A stretch of 64,000 nucleotides of DNA from Arabidopsis thaliana (GCF_000001735.4 NC_003074.8:9300101-9364100); one strand, 5' to 3'; positions 35,363 to 47,139 are shown, numbered from the stretch's first letter. A program made the numbers and translations. Notes: generated by a model from the letters alone, not told the origin.

Positions 35363-35775
35363 TCTCTTGACAAATAGTAAGGCAAAGCAATATTTAGTCT
35401 TCAAACGAAAATTTTGTTTGCTCTTCATGTTATAGAGTGTGAGGTATTTATGTGCTTAGTTCTTGAGATGATCTGATGGATTTTAAAAACTTAAAAAGAC
35501 AGAAATTTCGAGTTCTGGCGGGATCCATCTGGCAAAACTTGACTATCAAGCAAAAGCTCTTCTAGAGATTTGGAGTGGCAAAGAAGAATAAAGGAGGAAC
35601 ATTAACAACGGAAAAACATTGGTCAATTATAGAAAATTAACAACGAAATTAAAGAGACCAAAAGTCAATATCACACTTGAGAAAACGGAAACAAATCATT
35701 CATCAAATCATATGAAAAAGGAAAAAGAAAAAAGAAACAACACAGCGAAACACAAAGCTAGGGTTTTAAAAAAAA
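35363..35775. other. Intergenic between the SINE and the 3' end of ASK15
   Basis: A-rich, with no gene of its own. The last part is probably the ASK15 3' untranslated region. Confidence 0.5.
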
Positions 35776-36359
35776 CTAGGGCTTTGGATCTTCGTGTTTT
35801 GTGTCAGCCTCAAAAGCCCAAGCGTTCTCCTTGCGAATCGCTTCTTCTTCTTCTTCATGTGTGAAATCATTCTCGATATTAAAGAGTTCTCGAACTTCCT
35901 CTGGCGTCTTATCTTTGATGTAATCTGCAACAGTCTGGCAAGTGAGACCAAGAAGACCTTCGACGTTGAGATAGTTAGCAGCGAGAATGAGCTTGAAGAT
36001 TGTTTCCATATCAATATTTTTCATGAACTCTGCGTCCCAAGCATCGAGATTCTGCTTCGCCTCCTCAGATGCATCATCTCCTTCTTCAGTTGATTCAGGA
36101 ACCGGCCCGCCACATCATCGGGCTTCTTCTTCTTCGGCTCCTCAGATGCATCATCATCGACCACATCGTCGACGTGTTTCTTGCAATACTCGAGAACGAT
36201 GGAGAGAATATTTCCTGTAACGTTTTGAAGAGGGATTTCGTTAATAACACAGTCGTCTTCGAGCAGGTGCTTTACGATCTGCAGTTTTCGTGCCACCACT
36301 TCCTCAACTTGGAAAGACTCGCCATCGGAACTAGTCAACACAATCTTGTTAGAAGACAT
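35776..36359 (-). CDS. ASK15: SKP1-like protein ASK15, with a doubtful 50-nt intron
   Basis: Minus-strand SKP1-family gene. SKP1 proteins join CUL1 to F-box proteins in SCF ubiquitin ligases. The first block (36359-36114, 82 residues) starts [20 protein letters not shown] and ends in an Asp/Lys-rich linker. The second (36063-35776, 95 residues) holds the F-box-binding part: [53 protein letters not shown], and WAFE. Joining them across a 50-nt GT-AG gap (36113-36064) gives 177 residues, the length I recall for ASK15. Without that splice the first frame runs on 30 codons to a stop at 36023. The gap is shorter than plant introns normally are, is GC-rich, and keeps coding potential in the second block's frame (see findings). 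It is therefore either a real small intron or a frameshifted gene. Confidence 0.8.
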
Positions 36360-37020
36360 TTTGTTTGCTTTGTGTGTTAAACGAAAAAATAAGTTTTTGC
36401 TTTTATTTTTTGTGCAGAGAAATTTGATGAGAGATTGTTGAATGAAAAATAAAAGAGTCGATGAATGTGTTTATCTATAGAAATCCTAAGAGTCGGTCAA
36501 TTTGTGTTTTCCTTTTCCAATTAGAATTAGGTTTCATGTTGTTTCCTTTTTCTCAAGGAAATAAGGAAAATAACGCAAATTCTAACTTAACTAGTTTGTT
36601 GGGATTAACCCCTTTTATTGGATCCGCAAAAGAGAAAGATATTTATTTGTAAAATTTTATATTTATATATCTATATAAAATATCAAATTTATATCTTGGA
36701 AACTTATAAAGTATTTATTTGTATAAAAATATTTTTATGTTTAAATATAAGATCAATCCATAATACTCATATAAGTTCTATGCAATGACGATTGTAACAA
36801 GCTAAAAATTATAAATCACAAGATATGTACCATCCATTTTGATCCAAAAGAGTCAATGTACTAATTCATGCTTTGTTTCTTCCCTGTAAAGCTATTTGTA
36901 GCAGACTCCAACATGATTACGTATATGTTTTGGTCCTCATGTGTTGTTCATTGCTTTGGTTCTCATGTGTTGTTCATTGCTTTGGTTGATAAAGATTACA
37001 TAAATGTTTTGGTGTTTCAG
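36360..37020. other. Intergenic between ASK15 promoter and NDPK pseudogene
   Basis: The first 150 bases are the ASK15 leader and promoter side. The rest is AT-rich with a 27-bp tandem duplication at 36931-36984. No gene seen. Confidence 0.5.
36931..36984. repeat. 27-bp tandem duplication
   Basis: Two units, 36931-36957 and 36958-36984, differ at one base (TGGTCCTCATGTG versus TGGTTCTCATGTG) and both end TTGTTCATTGCTTT. The near identity implies a recent duplication. Confidence 0.9.
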
Positions 37021-37225
37021 ATCCCTGAAATCATCAGAAGGTTTGATGAGAAGCGTTTCACTTTGAAGGGTAACTGATTCCAAACTTGCTTCTAGTGATT
37101 TGATTATTTGATTTTGAGTCAACTGATGAGTGAGGATGTAGAGTACATGCATGAAGATGATGAGTGTTGAGCGAGATTTGGCTGAGAAGCTCACTACGAG
37201 GAGCTGTCTGGTGAATTCTTTGAAT
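37021..37225 (+). pseudogene. Nucleoside diphosphate kinase pseudogene fragment
   Basis: Two exon-like blocks on the plus strand match the N-terminal third of plant NDPK. Block 1 (37021-37069), preceded by TTTCAG and followed by GTAACT, reads IPEIIRRFDEKRFTLKG, equivalent to IGEVI-RFEKKGFTLKG in NDPK1. Block 2 (about 37151-37225) reads MKMMSVERDLAEK, then after two extra bases (37190-37191) HYEELSGEFF, equivalent to LISVERSFAEKHYEDLSSKSFF. The blocks are about 80 bases apart, where an intron is expected. The frameshift, and the absence of the start, the catalytic His region and the rest of the enzyme, make it a broken genomic fragment; the retained intron argues against a retrocopy. Confidence 0.75.
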
Positions 37226-37608
37226 TTTTATTATTATTAGGCCAAACTTAAAGAAGCCCATCTCATACGAATAGACGCAGGCCGCAAATGGGCTCATGCA
37301 GTTCACTTATGCAATCCCAATGGATCTATATTACTGCTGAGAGATTTCTACAATTCGCAAATTCCATAGCTTGTGAATAGAAATTGTCTTGTTCATTATC
37401 AATTTGAATTTTTGTTCCCATAACAAATAATGAAAGATATAGTCTATATACATACGTATAACGTTCCAACCGAGATATTACAAATGTGAATGAACTCATT
37501 AAATACAACTTTAAGAATCTTTTCGAAATACAATTTCATGTAATTGTCAAAAAATTTTTGAAGCAAATCCTAAGAGATTGAAATTAAACCAAAAGAAAAA
37601 AAAAACAG
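37226..37608. other. Short intergenic region downstream of IDL1
   Basis: AT-rich; probably includes the IDL1 3' untranslated region. Nothing else seen. Confidence 0.45.
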
Positions 37609-37869
37609 TTAGTGTTTGAGATTATTCACCACAGAATTATGTCTCATGGAAGGTCCCGAAGGTGGTACAAGTACCCTTTTAGAAAATGAATGGAACACAC
37701 GACCTTTGAATGTAAAACCCCCAATGATCTCTTGTCTTGATCTTGTTTGAACTATTTCCGTTTCAGAAAGCTTAATCGGTCCGATCCTTGCCGTGGCGTT
37801 GTATGAACCAAAAATCAAGAGGAAAACAATATAAAGAGTCATAAACATGGTTTTATGAGAAAGATTCAT
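37609..37869 (-). CDS. IDL1: IDA-like peptide hormone precursor IDL1
   Basis: Intronless 86-residue secreted peptide precursor. A basic N-terminus (MNLSHK) and hydrophobic core (MFMTLYIVFLLIFGSYNATA) form the signal peptide. A variable middle follows, then the conserved C-terminal EPIP motif FSKRVLVPPSGPSMRHN, whose core VPPSGPSxRHN is the mature hormone in the IDA family. IDA peptides are cleaved from the precursor, hydroxylated on proline and sensed by the HAESA/HSL2 receptor kinases in organ abscission and root cap or lateral root cell separation (established for the family). I start at 37869 because this ATG opens the signal peptide; an in-frame ATG at 37911 would add 14 polar residues and spoil it. 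Met in SGPSMRHN replaces the Lys of IDA itself. Confidence 0.92.
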   Translation of the reverse strand: MNLSHKTMFMTLYIVFLLIFGSYNATARIGPIKLSETEIVQTRSRQEIIGGFTFKGRVFHSFSKRVLVPPSGPSMRHNSVVNNLKH

Positions 37870-37991
37870 ATAATGTTCGGAGAAAGAAGAAGAATAAGGA
37901 GGAGGAGACACTAATTTAGCTATTAGCTAGGGTTTTATAAATTTTGGATTTTAAGAAGGCGGTTTAAGTTTTGAGATGTATATATGAGCGT

Positions 37992-38000
37992 GTATATATA
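37992..38000 (-). promoter_or_regulatory. Probable TATA box of IDL1
   Basis: The minus strand reads CATATATATACACGC about 125 bases upstream of the IDL1 start, a suitable distance for a TATA box followed by a leader of roughly 90 bases. Confidence 0.4.
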
Positions 38001-39539
38001 TGATATATCATGTATGAAAGTATGCACATTCTTGTATGATTGGTCAAACAAGAAAAGCAAAAGAAAAATAAAGAAGTGAAGCGCAAGTAATGGAATGTTA
38101 GTATTTTGTGATAATATTAAAAGGTCAACGATACTACGATAGTGAATAAAAGACTTGAAATGCCGCGTTGGACGATGGTGTACGTACGTGTGATTACCTC
38201 TAGTTGTCTGTCAAAATTTAATTATCAAACATTATTGGTATTATATTGTGTAAAATATAATTTCATCATCAATTATGTGTGTAAAATTTAAATTTTTGTA
38301 AGAGAATCACGTTGTTGTAGACTTTGTATATTATATACACATTATGTGTGAACAAAAGAACAATGCGTACGTGATTGTTTAGTCCAAAGTTAGGTGCCAA
38401 TGACTATCAAATCATTTGGTCTTCGATTTTGAAAGAAAAGTAAATTCTATTTTCCTTTTTCTTGTAGCTTTTTAACATGATCTCTTGAGAAGGACTTGCG
38501 TAAATAGTTTGAAGCTAACCACCATGTATAGTCCATAGGCCAAATAAACAAGTTTTGTTTAAAGAAATTATTTCCGTTATTAGGGGTTACCAAACAATTA
38601 ATTTATCATATTTAATAGTTAATTATTCACCTGCAAATTATTTGTGGCACCTAATATTTAAATTATTTATCAGCACATAATTTTGTTCTGTTATAACAAC
38701 TAACATAACATTTCGTCCAACAAAAATCTCTTTTCATAGGTTAATGTGTTTATATATTCATGTGACAACTTTCACGGAGTAGACGTAAATGTCAAACCAT
38801 GCACACGCATGATCCGTTGGATTTTGATCGTCCACTGGAGACAGATATTCGTCTGGACCACTAGATTTCTGAGATTTTAATATGTTTGCATAATTATAGG
38901 TAATAACATATGATTTCTTCAGAATTATTCTAGAAATTTTAAAGTAGTCTATACTTATACTCTAGCACCAGAGTTTCATTTTATAAAATGCCAATAATCT
39001 ATTTGAAACGTGTAATGCTTTTGACCATTTATTAAGATTTGTGTTGGTACTAGTGGACAAATTTTAAGTTTACTTACTCAAGATTTATAACAAAATATAC
39101 AAATTTAAATATTGTGTTAATCAATCATGATACAACCATAATTAATAATAATCATGTGCATGAATGCAATGGCAAGGACTTCTTTTCAGTTGATACAATT
39201 TTTTAGTTTATTTACTCAAGATTTATAACAAAATATACATATTTAAAAATTGTGTTAATCAATCATGATACTCAACAATAATCAAGTGCATGAATGCAAT
39301 GGCAAGGGCCAAGGACCAATAAATCAAAAACGAATAAAAGAAAAAAACCATCCCCATTTAGGAGTACCAAATAAGAGCATAGAGACCAAGAAGAAGAAGA
39401 AGAAAGAATACGTATGTGGCCCATGGGGTGTATCTACATTTATATTATAAAAGAATTGAAGTACAATTACAATTGATAAATCCGTTGCTTAAACCAAGCA
39501 TGAAATGTAAACGCAAAAAGAGCCTTGGTGGTTACATGG
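38001..39539. other. Intergenic between IDL1 and GATA
   Basis: AT-rich, with no gene seen. It contains the tandem duplication at 39057-39308 and, at its right end, the 3' untranslated region of GATA. Confidence 0.5.
39057..39308. repeat. Tandem duplication, about 115-122 bp units
   Basis: Copy 1 (39057-39178) and copy 2 (39195-39308) share TTACTCAAGATTTATAACAA, TTGTGTTAATCAATCATGAT and AGTGCATGAATGCAATGGCA-type sequence in the same order. They differ by a few substitutions and an 8-10 base deletion in copy 2. Non-coding. Confidence 0.9.
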
Positions 39540-41944
39540 TTAGGCTACATTGGCTAACAATGGAGGAACAAAGCTCGATCCTTTAAGAGTCTGCTCAAAT
39601 ATGTGACCCACTTTCAGCAATTTCTCCTAAAACCAATCAACAAATCATCATGTGAATCTTAATCTAATCTTTTAGAGTAAGCAAAGAGACAGAGTTTATA
39701 ACAAACCTCATCAAACGCTGCTCCGATCATTTGAAGACCAACAGGAAGACCCGAGGGACCACCTTCGACTAATCCACAAGGTAATACCATTGCAGGAAGT
39801 CCGGCAAGATTCACATTGACCTGCAACAAACCTCATATGATACAAACTATGTTTCGTGTAACAACGATTAAATAGAGAAAGAAACTACGAAAGATTTTTA
39901 CCGTCATAATGTCTCCAGCATACATTGCCAGTGGATCATCTTTCTTTTCACCAATCTTGTATGCAGCAGATGGAGCTGCCGGAGAAATAAGGATATCGTT
40001 CTGTTCTAACGCTGCTTTGAAGTCTTTTCGAATTAGTGTCCTCACCTGTATTAACAACCAAACAAAAAGAGCATACATTTATCTATCAAAACAGGTTCTA
40101 TTTCTATTGACTGCATTTGAAGATGCGGCTTACCTGTTGAGCTCGCTTGTAGTAAGCATCGTAGTAACCCGCAGAAAGTGCATATGTCCCCATTAAAATT
40201 CTCATTTTCACCTTGAAATCAAAATTGTCATTGATTATAATCAAGCATTTGTTGATTAAATCAGATGGAGTAAATTCTGAAATCATACCTCTCCTCCAAA
40301 TCCTTCTCCACGGGAACATTCATACAGCTTATTGAGTTCTTCAGCCATAACTTGATTACCATATCTTCATTTCCAATACAAGAAACAATATCATTTTCTA
40401 TATCCATGATGCACTCATATTGTGAGTCAAGTCATAATACCGAGATTACCTGACACCATCATAACGTGATAAATTCGAAGATGACTCCGATGAGGCAATA
40501 ACGTAGTAAGCTGGTAGTCCAAGAGAGAATGAAGGAAGGGAGACCTGTAAATTTTGGCAACAAATCTCAGAATTTTTACACAAAAACGAAAAAGAAAAAC
40601 TGAGACAAAGGGAAAAGTGAAAATAACCTCTGTCAATATACAACCCAATGCTTCTAAGTGAGACGCAGCTTCCTGAGTAGCAGATCTCACTCCAGAATCA
40701 ACACCGTCTTCAAGTGTCTCGCGAATTATACCAACTTTCACTCCATTCAATGGTTTAGACTCAAAATGATCCACAGATAGAAACTGAGACTGGAACTCAG
40801 GCACATCCTGAACAAAGAGAAATATGTTTCTGTTTTCAAAGAAAACATCTTTCGTTCATTACAATGCAGGAAACCAACTACAACAAGAGACCTTACTTGT
40901 TTGCTACTCGTGGAGTCAAACCTATCATACCCCGAAATAGCATGAAGAAGCATCCCAGCATCAGCAACCGTAGACCCAAAACACCCAATCACATCCAACG
41001 AAGACGCATAAGCCATAAGCCCAAACCTAGAAACACGCCCATAAGTCGGCTTAAGACCTACAACACCACAAAACGAAGCTGGCTGTCTCACACTTCCACC
41101 AGTATCACTACCAAGTGACACCATACACTGCCTTGCTGCAACAGCTGCTGCTGATCCTCCCGATGAACCTCCCGGTACACGACTCAAATCCCACGGATTC
41201 GCAGTTACCTTTAAACCAAAACCAAACCCCAAGATTCAATCCCTATACCATCACAAGCTCCCCAATAAGACCATAAATAAAGGCTCCAACTTTATTAACA
41301 TTGCTGAATCATTCAATCCTAAACCATCATCACAAGTCTCCCTAACAAAACCATATTCATCTATCTAAACATGCTCCAAATTTATTAACAATCATCACAA
41401 GATTCATAAGACAAACCTGAAAAGCAGAAGCTTCAGTGGTACTTCCCATTCCAAACTCATCCATATTAGTCTTACCAACAACAATCCCACCCAACTCTTT
41501 AATCTTCTTAACCGCCGTCGCATCGAACGGTGGACGATAATGCTCTAAGATTCTCGAAGCAGCAGTAGAAGGCATACCTTGAGTACATATATTATCCTTA
41601 ACGCCGATCAAAACTCCGGCGAGAGGACCCAATTCCTCACCTTTAGCGATTCGTTGATCAATCTCTTGAGCATCTTTGAGAACATTCTCCGATACGTGAA
41701 GGAAGCATTTGAGCTGAGGTTCAGTGAGACGGATACGAGAAAGGTAAGATTTTGCGATTTCGACAGCTGTGGTTTCGCCGGAGAGGAGTGAACGACGAGT
41801 GGTGAGAATTTGAGATTGTGGTGGAGAGATAACGGAAGTGTCGATGGTCTTCGAAGAAGCTGCGGAGACGATGGTTTTAGATATTTGGAACCGGCGTAGA
41901 GGGAGGAGTGATAGAGAACGCGGCGGTTGCAATGTCGATAACAT
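39540..41944 (-). CDS. GATA: Glutamyl-tRNA(Gln) amidotransferase subunit A (GatA), organellar
   Basis: Nine exons on the minus strand: 41944-41417, 41208-40897, 40807-40628, 40544-40450, 40364-40289, 40211-40134, 40045-39902, 39820-39707, 39626-39540. They join to 537 residues, the length I recall. GatA is the glutaminase subunit of GatCAB, which converts Glu-tRNA(Gln) to Gln-tRNA(Gln) in chloroplasts and mitochondria. The amidase-signature triad is complete: Lys116 (GVLIGVKDN), Ser191 (GGSSGGS) and Ser215 ([11 protein letters not shown]); their spacing of 75 and 99 residues equals that of bacterial GatA. The first 30-35 residues are basic, Ser/Leu-rich and acid-free, as in a plastid or mitochondrial targeting peptide. 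All introns are GT-AG. Confidence 0.96.
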
Positions 41945-44431
41945 TGCTTGAAGTTTCGAATTTGAATCACTGAATCATCAAATTGGGAAGATAGTGAGTT
42001 TAAACTGAAATTGGGTAGTAGAGTAATAAGACAAAGAAGGATGAATTCTCCGGTGTAACGCCGGCGAAAATGTTTCGGCGACTGTTCGAGGAAGGAGAGA
42101 AATCATCAGGATAAGACTTTTTTCAGTGTTCAAAACATGGAGAGAAGATTTATTAGTGGGCCGAAATTAAATGGGTAATAAAGCCCAATACAATTTTTTC
42201 TTATCGTTAAAGCCCAATAAAAGTTAAGGCGGCGATGGTGTAGACTGTAGAACGAGTTATGAATAGTTACGACTTACGATTATCTATTATGTTATATGTA
42301 TGTTCCCAAAATTGTATTTAACGTAACGATAATTATATATATTTTATGTTAAGCTTAAAACAGTTGACAATGAGAAGGTCTTTAGAAATTAGGTAACATT
42401 GGTAAAAATATACATTCAAGTATTTCCGCTGTAAAATCTTTACCATGCTTTTGAGTTTTAATCGAACTAGCCAATCAATGTTATTCGTATGACGTAAAAA
42501 TTGAAAAATATGACGAACTTATGTCATTGGTTATTTGTGCTTTCCCTTGTTGACATGTATTAGTCATTCATTATACATGTTTTAAGGATATGACACTAAA
42601 CAAAAGAGCTCGATATAATTTGTAAGTAAATAGAGTAAAGTATTTACTCCATCCAACAAAATCAATCAAATCAAGACGATAAAAGTGTCAAAAACTTGTA
42701 CGGAAATTAATAATTACATTAACTGTATATAAATTACTTTACGGTAAAAAAGTGAAAAAAGAGCCAGGAAATAAGGACTGCAGGAACATTCAACTCTTGG
42801 CCAGAGGGTTGAGTTAATAAATTGTTCAAGAAAACCAAACTCATTACTAACTTTACTATTTAATCCGTACGGCTCATTGAAACTTGCAAGAATCATTTAT
42901 TAAATATCATCATTGTTTTCAATTCCAAGAACATCTCATTGGATTTAACTGATTAAAAGGAAAATATAAATTTCTTTTTAATTTTGATTCACAAATCACA
43001 AGCTTGTGGATAAGATAGTAAGAAAAGATGAAATGGAAAAAAAGATCGTAAGAACGTATTTAACAATGAAAATACTTTATTCTCCATTGAAATTTTTAAG
43101 AATGATACGATAGACATAAATTGTAATTTTCAATAATTATATAAATAATCAAAAGTTTGAAAAAATGTTAGAAATATTATGTTATTCCTATTGAAACATA
43201 GAGGAAAAAGAGTGTTTTGGGAAATAGACTTTCTCAGTATTTAACTCAACAAGTCCGTAAAATATTACTAATGGGAATAAAAAACTTGTTAAACATAATT
43301 CAGACACGAATTCGACATCTTTTTCGTCTAATTCAATATCTAATGTCGCTAAAATCTTTTACATAAAACCAAAACTTGTTGCAGCCGAGTTATAAAACAA
43401 GAAAAACAATTATTTTTGCTTTTGTCTTAGTAAATACTGAGAAAAAGTACAGAAGCCGTCACCTATGAACAACTAATAATGACTTGTGGAGTTATGGAGA
43501 CAGAGCCTATGAAAGCAACAAAAGAAAGAGAGAAAAAAATAGCTATAAATGATCGTAAAAAGCTAACTGCAAACTAAGAAAAAACAAAGTAAATAGTAAA
43601 AGAAGATTTTTTCAGTCTATACTAAAAACCCCTAACTGTCTCATCTTTAATTGAACATCAATATCTACTTTTAAAATTCACCAAAAAAAATATTGAAAAA
43701 ATAAAAGAGTCATTAAATTCTGTATATGAAGTCAGAAAATTCCAGGCAGTACAAGGCTTTGTTTGGTTTGGTTTGTATTGTCTGTTTGAAACCAATGACA
43801 GAGCCTGAGACACCAAAGTTAGCTATCTTTGGATATATGCTTAAATGCTTTGCATGTTTATTTAAAGCATTTCACATTTATAGTCAAAACCAAATGTTTG
43901 AACCTAAACCTATACTATTGTCTATAGAGTTTAGTTTATACATTATACGATTAAAATGTCAATTTAGGATCGTCAAAACATTTAGCACAATTTGTCGTGG
44001 TTTTTACAAAACATATTCTCATTTTTTCAATACAAAAAAAAATACGCCAATGCCAAAAACATCATAGGTATCAAAATATTTTTGTTGTCCAAAATGTTCA
44101 AAATTAAAAATGAAAAATATACACTAAACAGTAAACACAAATTTGAAAATATCTAAAACCAAAACTCAAAGTAAGAATATCAAACAAATTAACATGAAAA
44201 ATAATTGGAGTTTCCCAAATTCGTTTGTTTCTCTCGATCCGAAATATGTTAAGTTTAGTTATAAGAGGAAATTACATTACAAACATATACAAATTTTTAG
44301 ATTAAGACAGATGGAGAAGAAACCAGACTTGTTACATCCAAAAGGATTTGATTTTTCTTCTCTTTAAGCAAACACCGACATCAAAATCTATCAACCAACA
44401 CATCAATACTATTTAACCATCAAACAAAAAG
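41945..44431. other. Intergenic between GATA promoter and the LRR gene
   Basis: The GATA leader and promoter side (41945-42240) contains GGCCCAATA/GCCCAATA words (TGGGCC/GCCCA elements, common upstream of organelle and translation genes). Beyond that it is AT-rich with no supported gene. ORFs of 113 and 74 codons at 43726-44067 and 44143-44367 have no homology I recognise. Confidence 0.5.
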
Positions 44432-46201
44432 TTAACAAACTAACAAATTCAATAATAATATAAGAGAAAGCTCCAAAAGCAAATCCCACATGAACCCATT
44501 TGACAACAACACATGTCTAGTAACCATCACACCCATTGATGAACTTGACTCATCCTCCTTCTTAAGGTTGCTCCAAGTTTGTTTAATTACCAAACTATCC
44601 TCTGCCTTCTCCATCATGCAAGACTTCAATCCAACAACATATTGCCGAGATTCTGACACAACATCCTGACAAAGATTTGGATTCTTTGAAGCCTTAAACC
44701 TTGTTCCCATCTTCTCATAGAACTTTCTTGAGAATCTTAGCTCTCCTGATAGATTGTTTCCATTGATGTATAGAGCACCAAGACAAGGCAATGTCTCGAG
44801 CTCTTTTGATGGGACAGTGCCGGTCAAGTTGTTGTCGTTGAGACCAAGAAACCTCAATCTTCTCAAACTTGTTAAACCTAAAGGAACCTCACCTCTTAAA
44901 CCCATCTTTGACAGATCCAAAATGACCAAATTGCCCATATTCTCCCACTTTATTCCCATCATGTCATCACTGCCCATTGGGTTCCCTGATAAAACAAGAT
45001 CCGTTAGAGATGGAATCTTTTCGATGTTTTCGAACAACCCTCCAGAGATTCTGTTGTTCCTTAGATCCAAAAGTGTCAGATTCTTCAAAAACCCGATTTC
45101 TTGAGGCAACCTCCCTTCTAATTGGTTATTGCTTAGGTCAAGCTTAAGCAATGAAACCATCTCTCCAACAGACAAAGGCAATATCCCTGAGAATGAGTTC
45201 CGACTCATATCCAAGATCAGTAGATCCTTAAACCCGTTGAAACAATCCGGAATCGTCCCAGTGAACAAGTTTCCCGCCAGAACCAACCGCTTTAACCTAG
45301 TTAAATTGCAGATTCTCGTCGGTAACTTCCCGTTAAACCCGTTTTCAAGAACCACCAAAGACTTCAGCTTTGTGAGACTTCCAATTGTTTCAGGAAGTTC
45401 ACCAATCAAACCAGGATTGGATCTAAACTCGAGTGATTCTAAGTTACTTGCCAAGTTTATCCAATCCTCTTTAGGTATTCTTATCGGCGACGTGAAGCAG
45501 TTGAAGAACGTGAGTGATTTCAAGTGCTTGAGCTTGAATAACTGTGGCTTTATCTCCAAACTTGTGGCGCAAGAAAGTGAGTTTTCATGAACAAGACCTA
45601 GGGTTAGATCCGTGACATACCACAAGTCACCATAAAGATCACAAGAAACACCCTGAAAATCCAAAAAAAAAGTTTCAAATTGTTGAAACAATAATACTAA
45701 AAAGGAATTTTGTTAGTTGTGGGCCAATTGTTGTTACATATATAATTGAAGCCAAAAACATTTATAGTAACAAAAATGAGATCTTATATGTAAATAGGTA
45801 TACACTTTGATGCGTTGAAGCTTAAAAGTTTCACTTACTGGTTATGGAAATTTCAAAGGGGACAGAATCATTCAGACAACTACAGAACAAATTCTCTCCA
45901 AAATTCTTTAACAGAAACTAAAATGTGTTCAAGAAATCACAAGTAACTAGAAAAGAATAAATCATAGATTTTGTAAGAAAGTAAAACAAAAAACCTGAAT
46001 AGGAGTCCAACCACAAGGATCAGGATAAAGATCAGAACCATTCCAAGAATCACCAACAAACCCTTGAATAGCTGAGTAAAGAGCTTCTTGTTCTGTTTTC
46101 TCCATCGGAGCTCCATCATCAGTGCCTTCCGGTGATAATTCTCCAGTAACGCAACACAGGAGAGTTAGACAAAGGAATAAAACCAAATGAATCCAAGACA
46201 T
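44432..46201 (-). CDS. Secreted/membrane leucine-rich repeat protein (At3g25670-like)
   Basis: Two exons on the minus strand, 46201-45995 and 45652-44432, give 475 residues. Residues 1-20 (MSWIHLVLFLCLTLLCCVTG) are a signal peptide. A pre-LRR region with DPCGWTPIQGVSCDLYGD carries the paired cysteines of plant extracellular LRR proteins. About nine to ten LRRs of the L-x2-L-x-L-x2-N-x-(L/F)-x-G-x-(I/L)-P type follow, from about residue 130 to 370. A Cys-capped region comes next, and the protein ends in a hydrophobic segment (LLLELSLILLLNLLV), suggesting a GPI anchor or C-terminal membrane helix. No kinase domain is present, so it is a receptor-like or co-receptor protein without an intracellular domain. 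It is of the same type as PII-2, the protein needed for growth promotion by the fungus Piriformospora indica; whether this paralogue shares that role is unknown. Confidence 0.92.
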
Positions 46202-46376
46202 TGTTGGACAAAACAGAGGAAGTGAGATAGATAAAACAAAGTTAGTGGATTTTTTGGTATGAGGTTATCTCTGGGTGTTCTTTATCTATTGGTGTTAATA
46301 ATATTTATTGAAGAGAGAGCGAGAGGTCGTTGGGGGAGTCAATGGATTTCTCATTATTATAGATAGCTCAAAAACG
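46202..46376. other. Promoter and leader side of the LRR gene
   Basis: Short upstream region of the minus-strand LRR gene. A MITE (46380-46700) starts about 180 bases from its start codon, so the element forms part of the proximal promoter. Confidence 0.5.
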
Positions 46377-46379
46377 TTA

Positions 46380-46700
46380 GAGCAACTCCAACCTTGTATC
46401 TTAGCTAATTCTTAGCTATAAAACTGATTAAATTCAATGAAACCAACAAGCCTTAGCTAAGATAAACATCTTAGTTAAGATGTTTTCTTAAAACTAAGAA
46501 GAGTATATGTGTTGTGTTTTGAGTGGGTATACATTGTTTTGAAATAGTTTGAATTGTTGTTTTTTAGGAATCCAATAGTTCTTAACCATTGGAATAAAAA
46601 TTAATTCAGCTTCTTTCTAACTTTTCTTAACTTAGTAAAAATAATATTTTAATTTAAAATAATGTTAAAATTGAAAATTAAGAACCAATTGGGGTTGCTC
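46380..46700. mobile_element. Complete Tourist-like MITE, 321 bp
   Basis: Inverted ends GAGCAACTCCAAC...TTGGGGTTGCTC with target duplication TTA at 46377-46379 and 46701-46703. The interior is AT-rich and non-coding. It matches the element at 1-370 in reverse orientation. The three-base TTA/TAA duplication indicates the PIF/Harbinger superfamily. Confidence 0.88.
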
Positions 46701-47139
46701 TTACAAGAATGGGAAAATTAAATAGAAAAAAAATGAAATCGAGGGACTGTAACGAGAAAGACATTTGGTTATATGTTGTTGTCTCTGTCACATAAAAAAG
46801 TAAATGTGGCATTTGTTCCCATATCCCATACATGTTAATATACACGTATTTACTTCTTCAACTTTTTAGTTTTTCTCTTTTGAAGTAGAGTATGTGAAAA
46901 GAAGAGGGCTAATGTGGAAAATAGGATCACAACTTCACAAGGATCAAGGATGCTATTGCACTTCTTTAATGTCTATTGATTATTGATAAAGATTTTTTTC
47001 TTTACTTCTTTAATTTTTTTTTTCTTATAGCTCTTCCAGATGTCCCGTTGACATTTATTTGTAGTTAATTATTGGCATAGCTTTATTCAAAATAAAGGGA
47101 TAAATGTGTTTTATTATTCTTTGTAGCTTCCATAGGTAA

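Noticed and set aside
43726..44367. Two plus-strand ORFs of 113 and 74 codons
   Set aside because: AT-rich codon use, no domain, no homologue I recognise and no promoter signs; probably chance frames.
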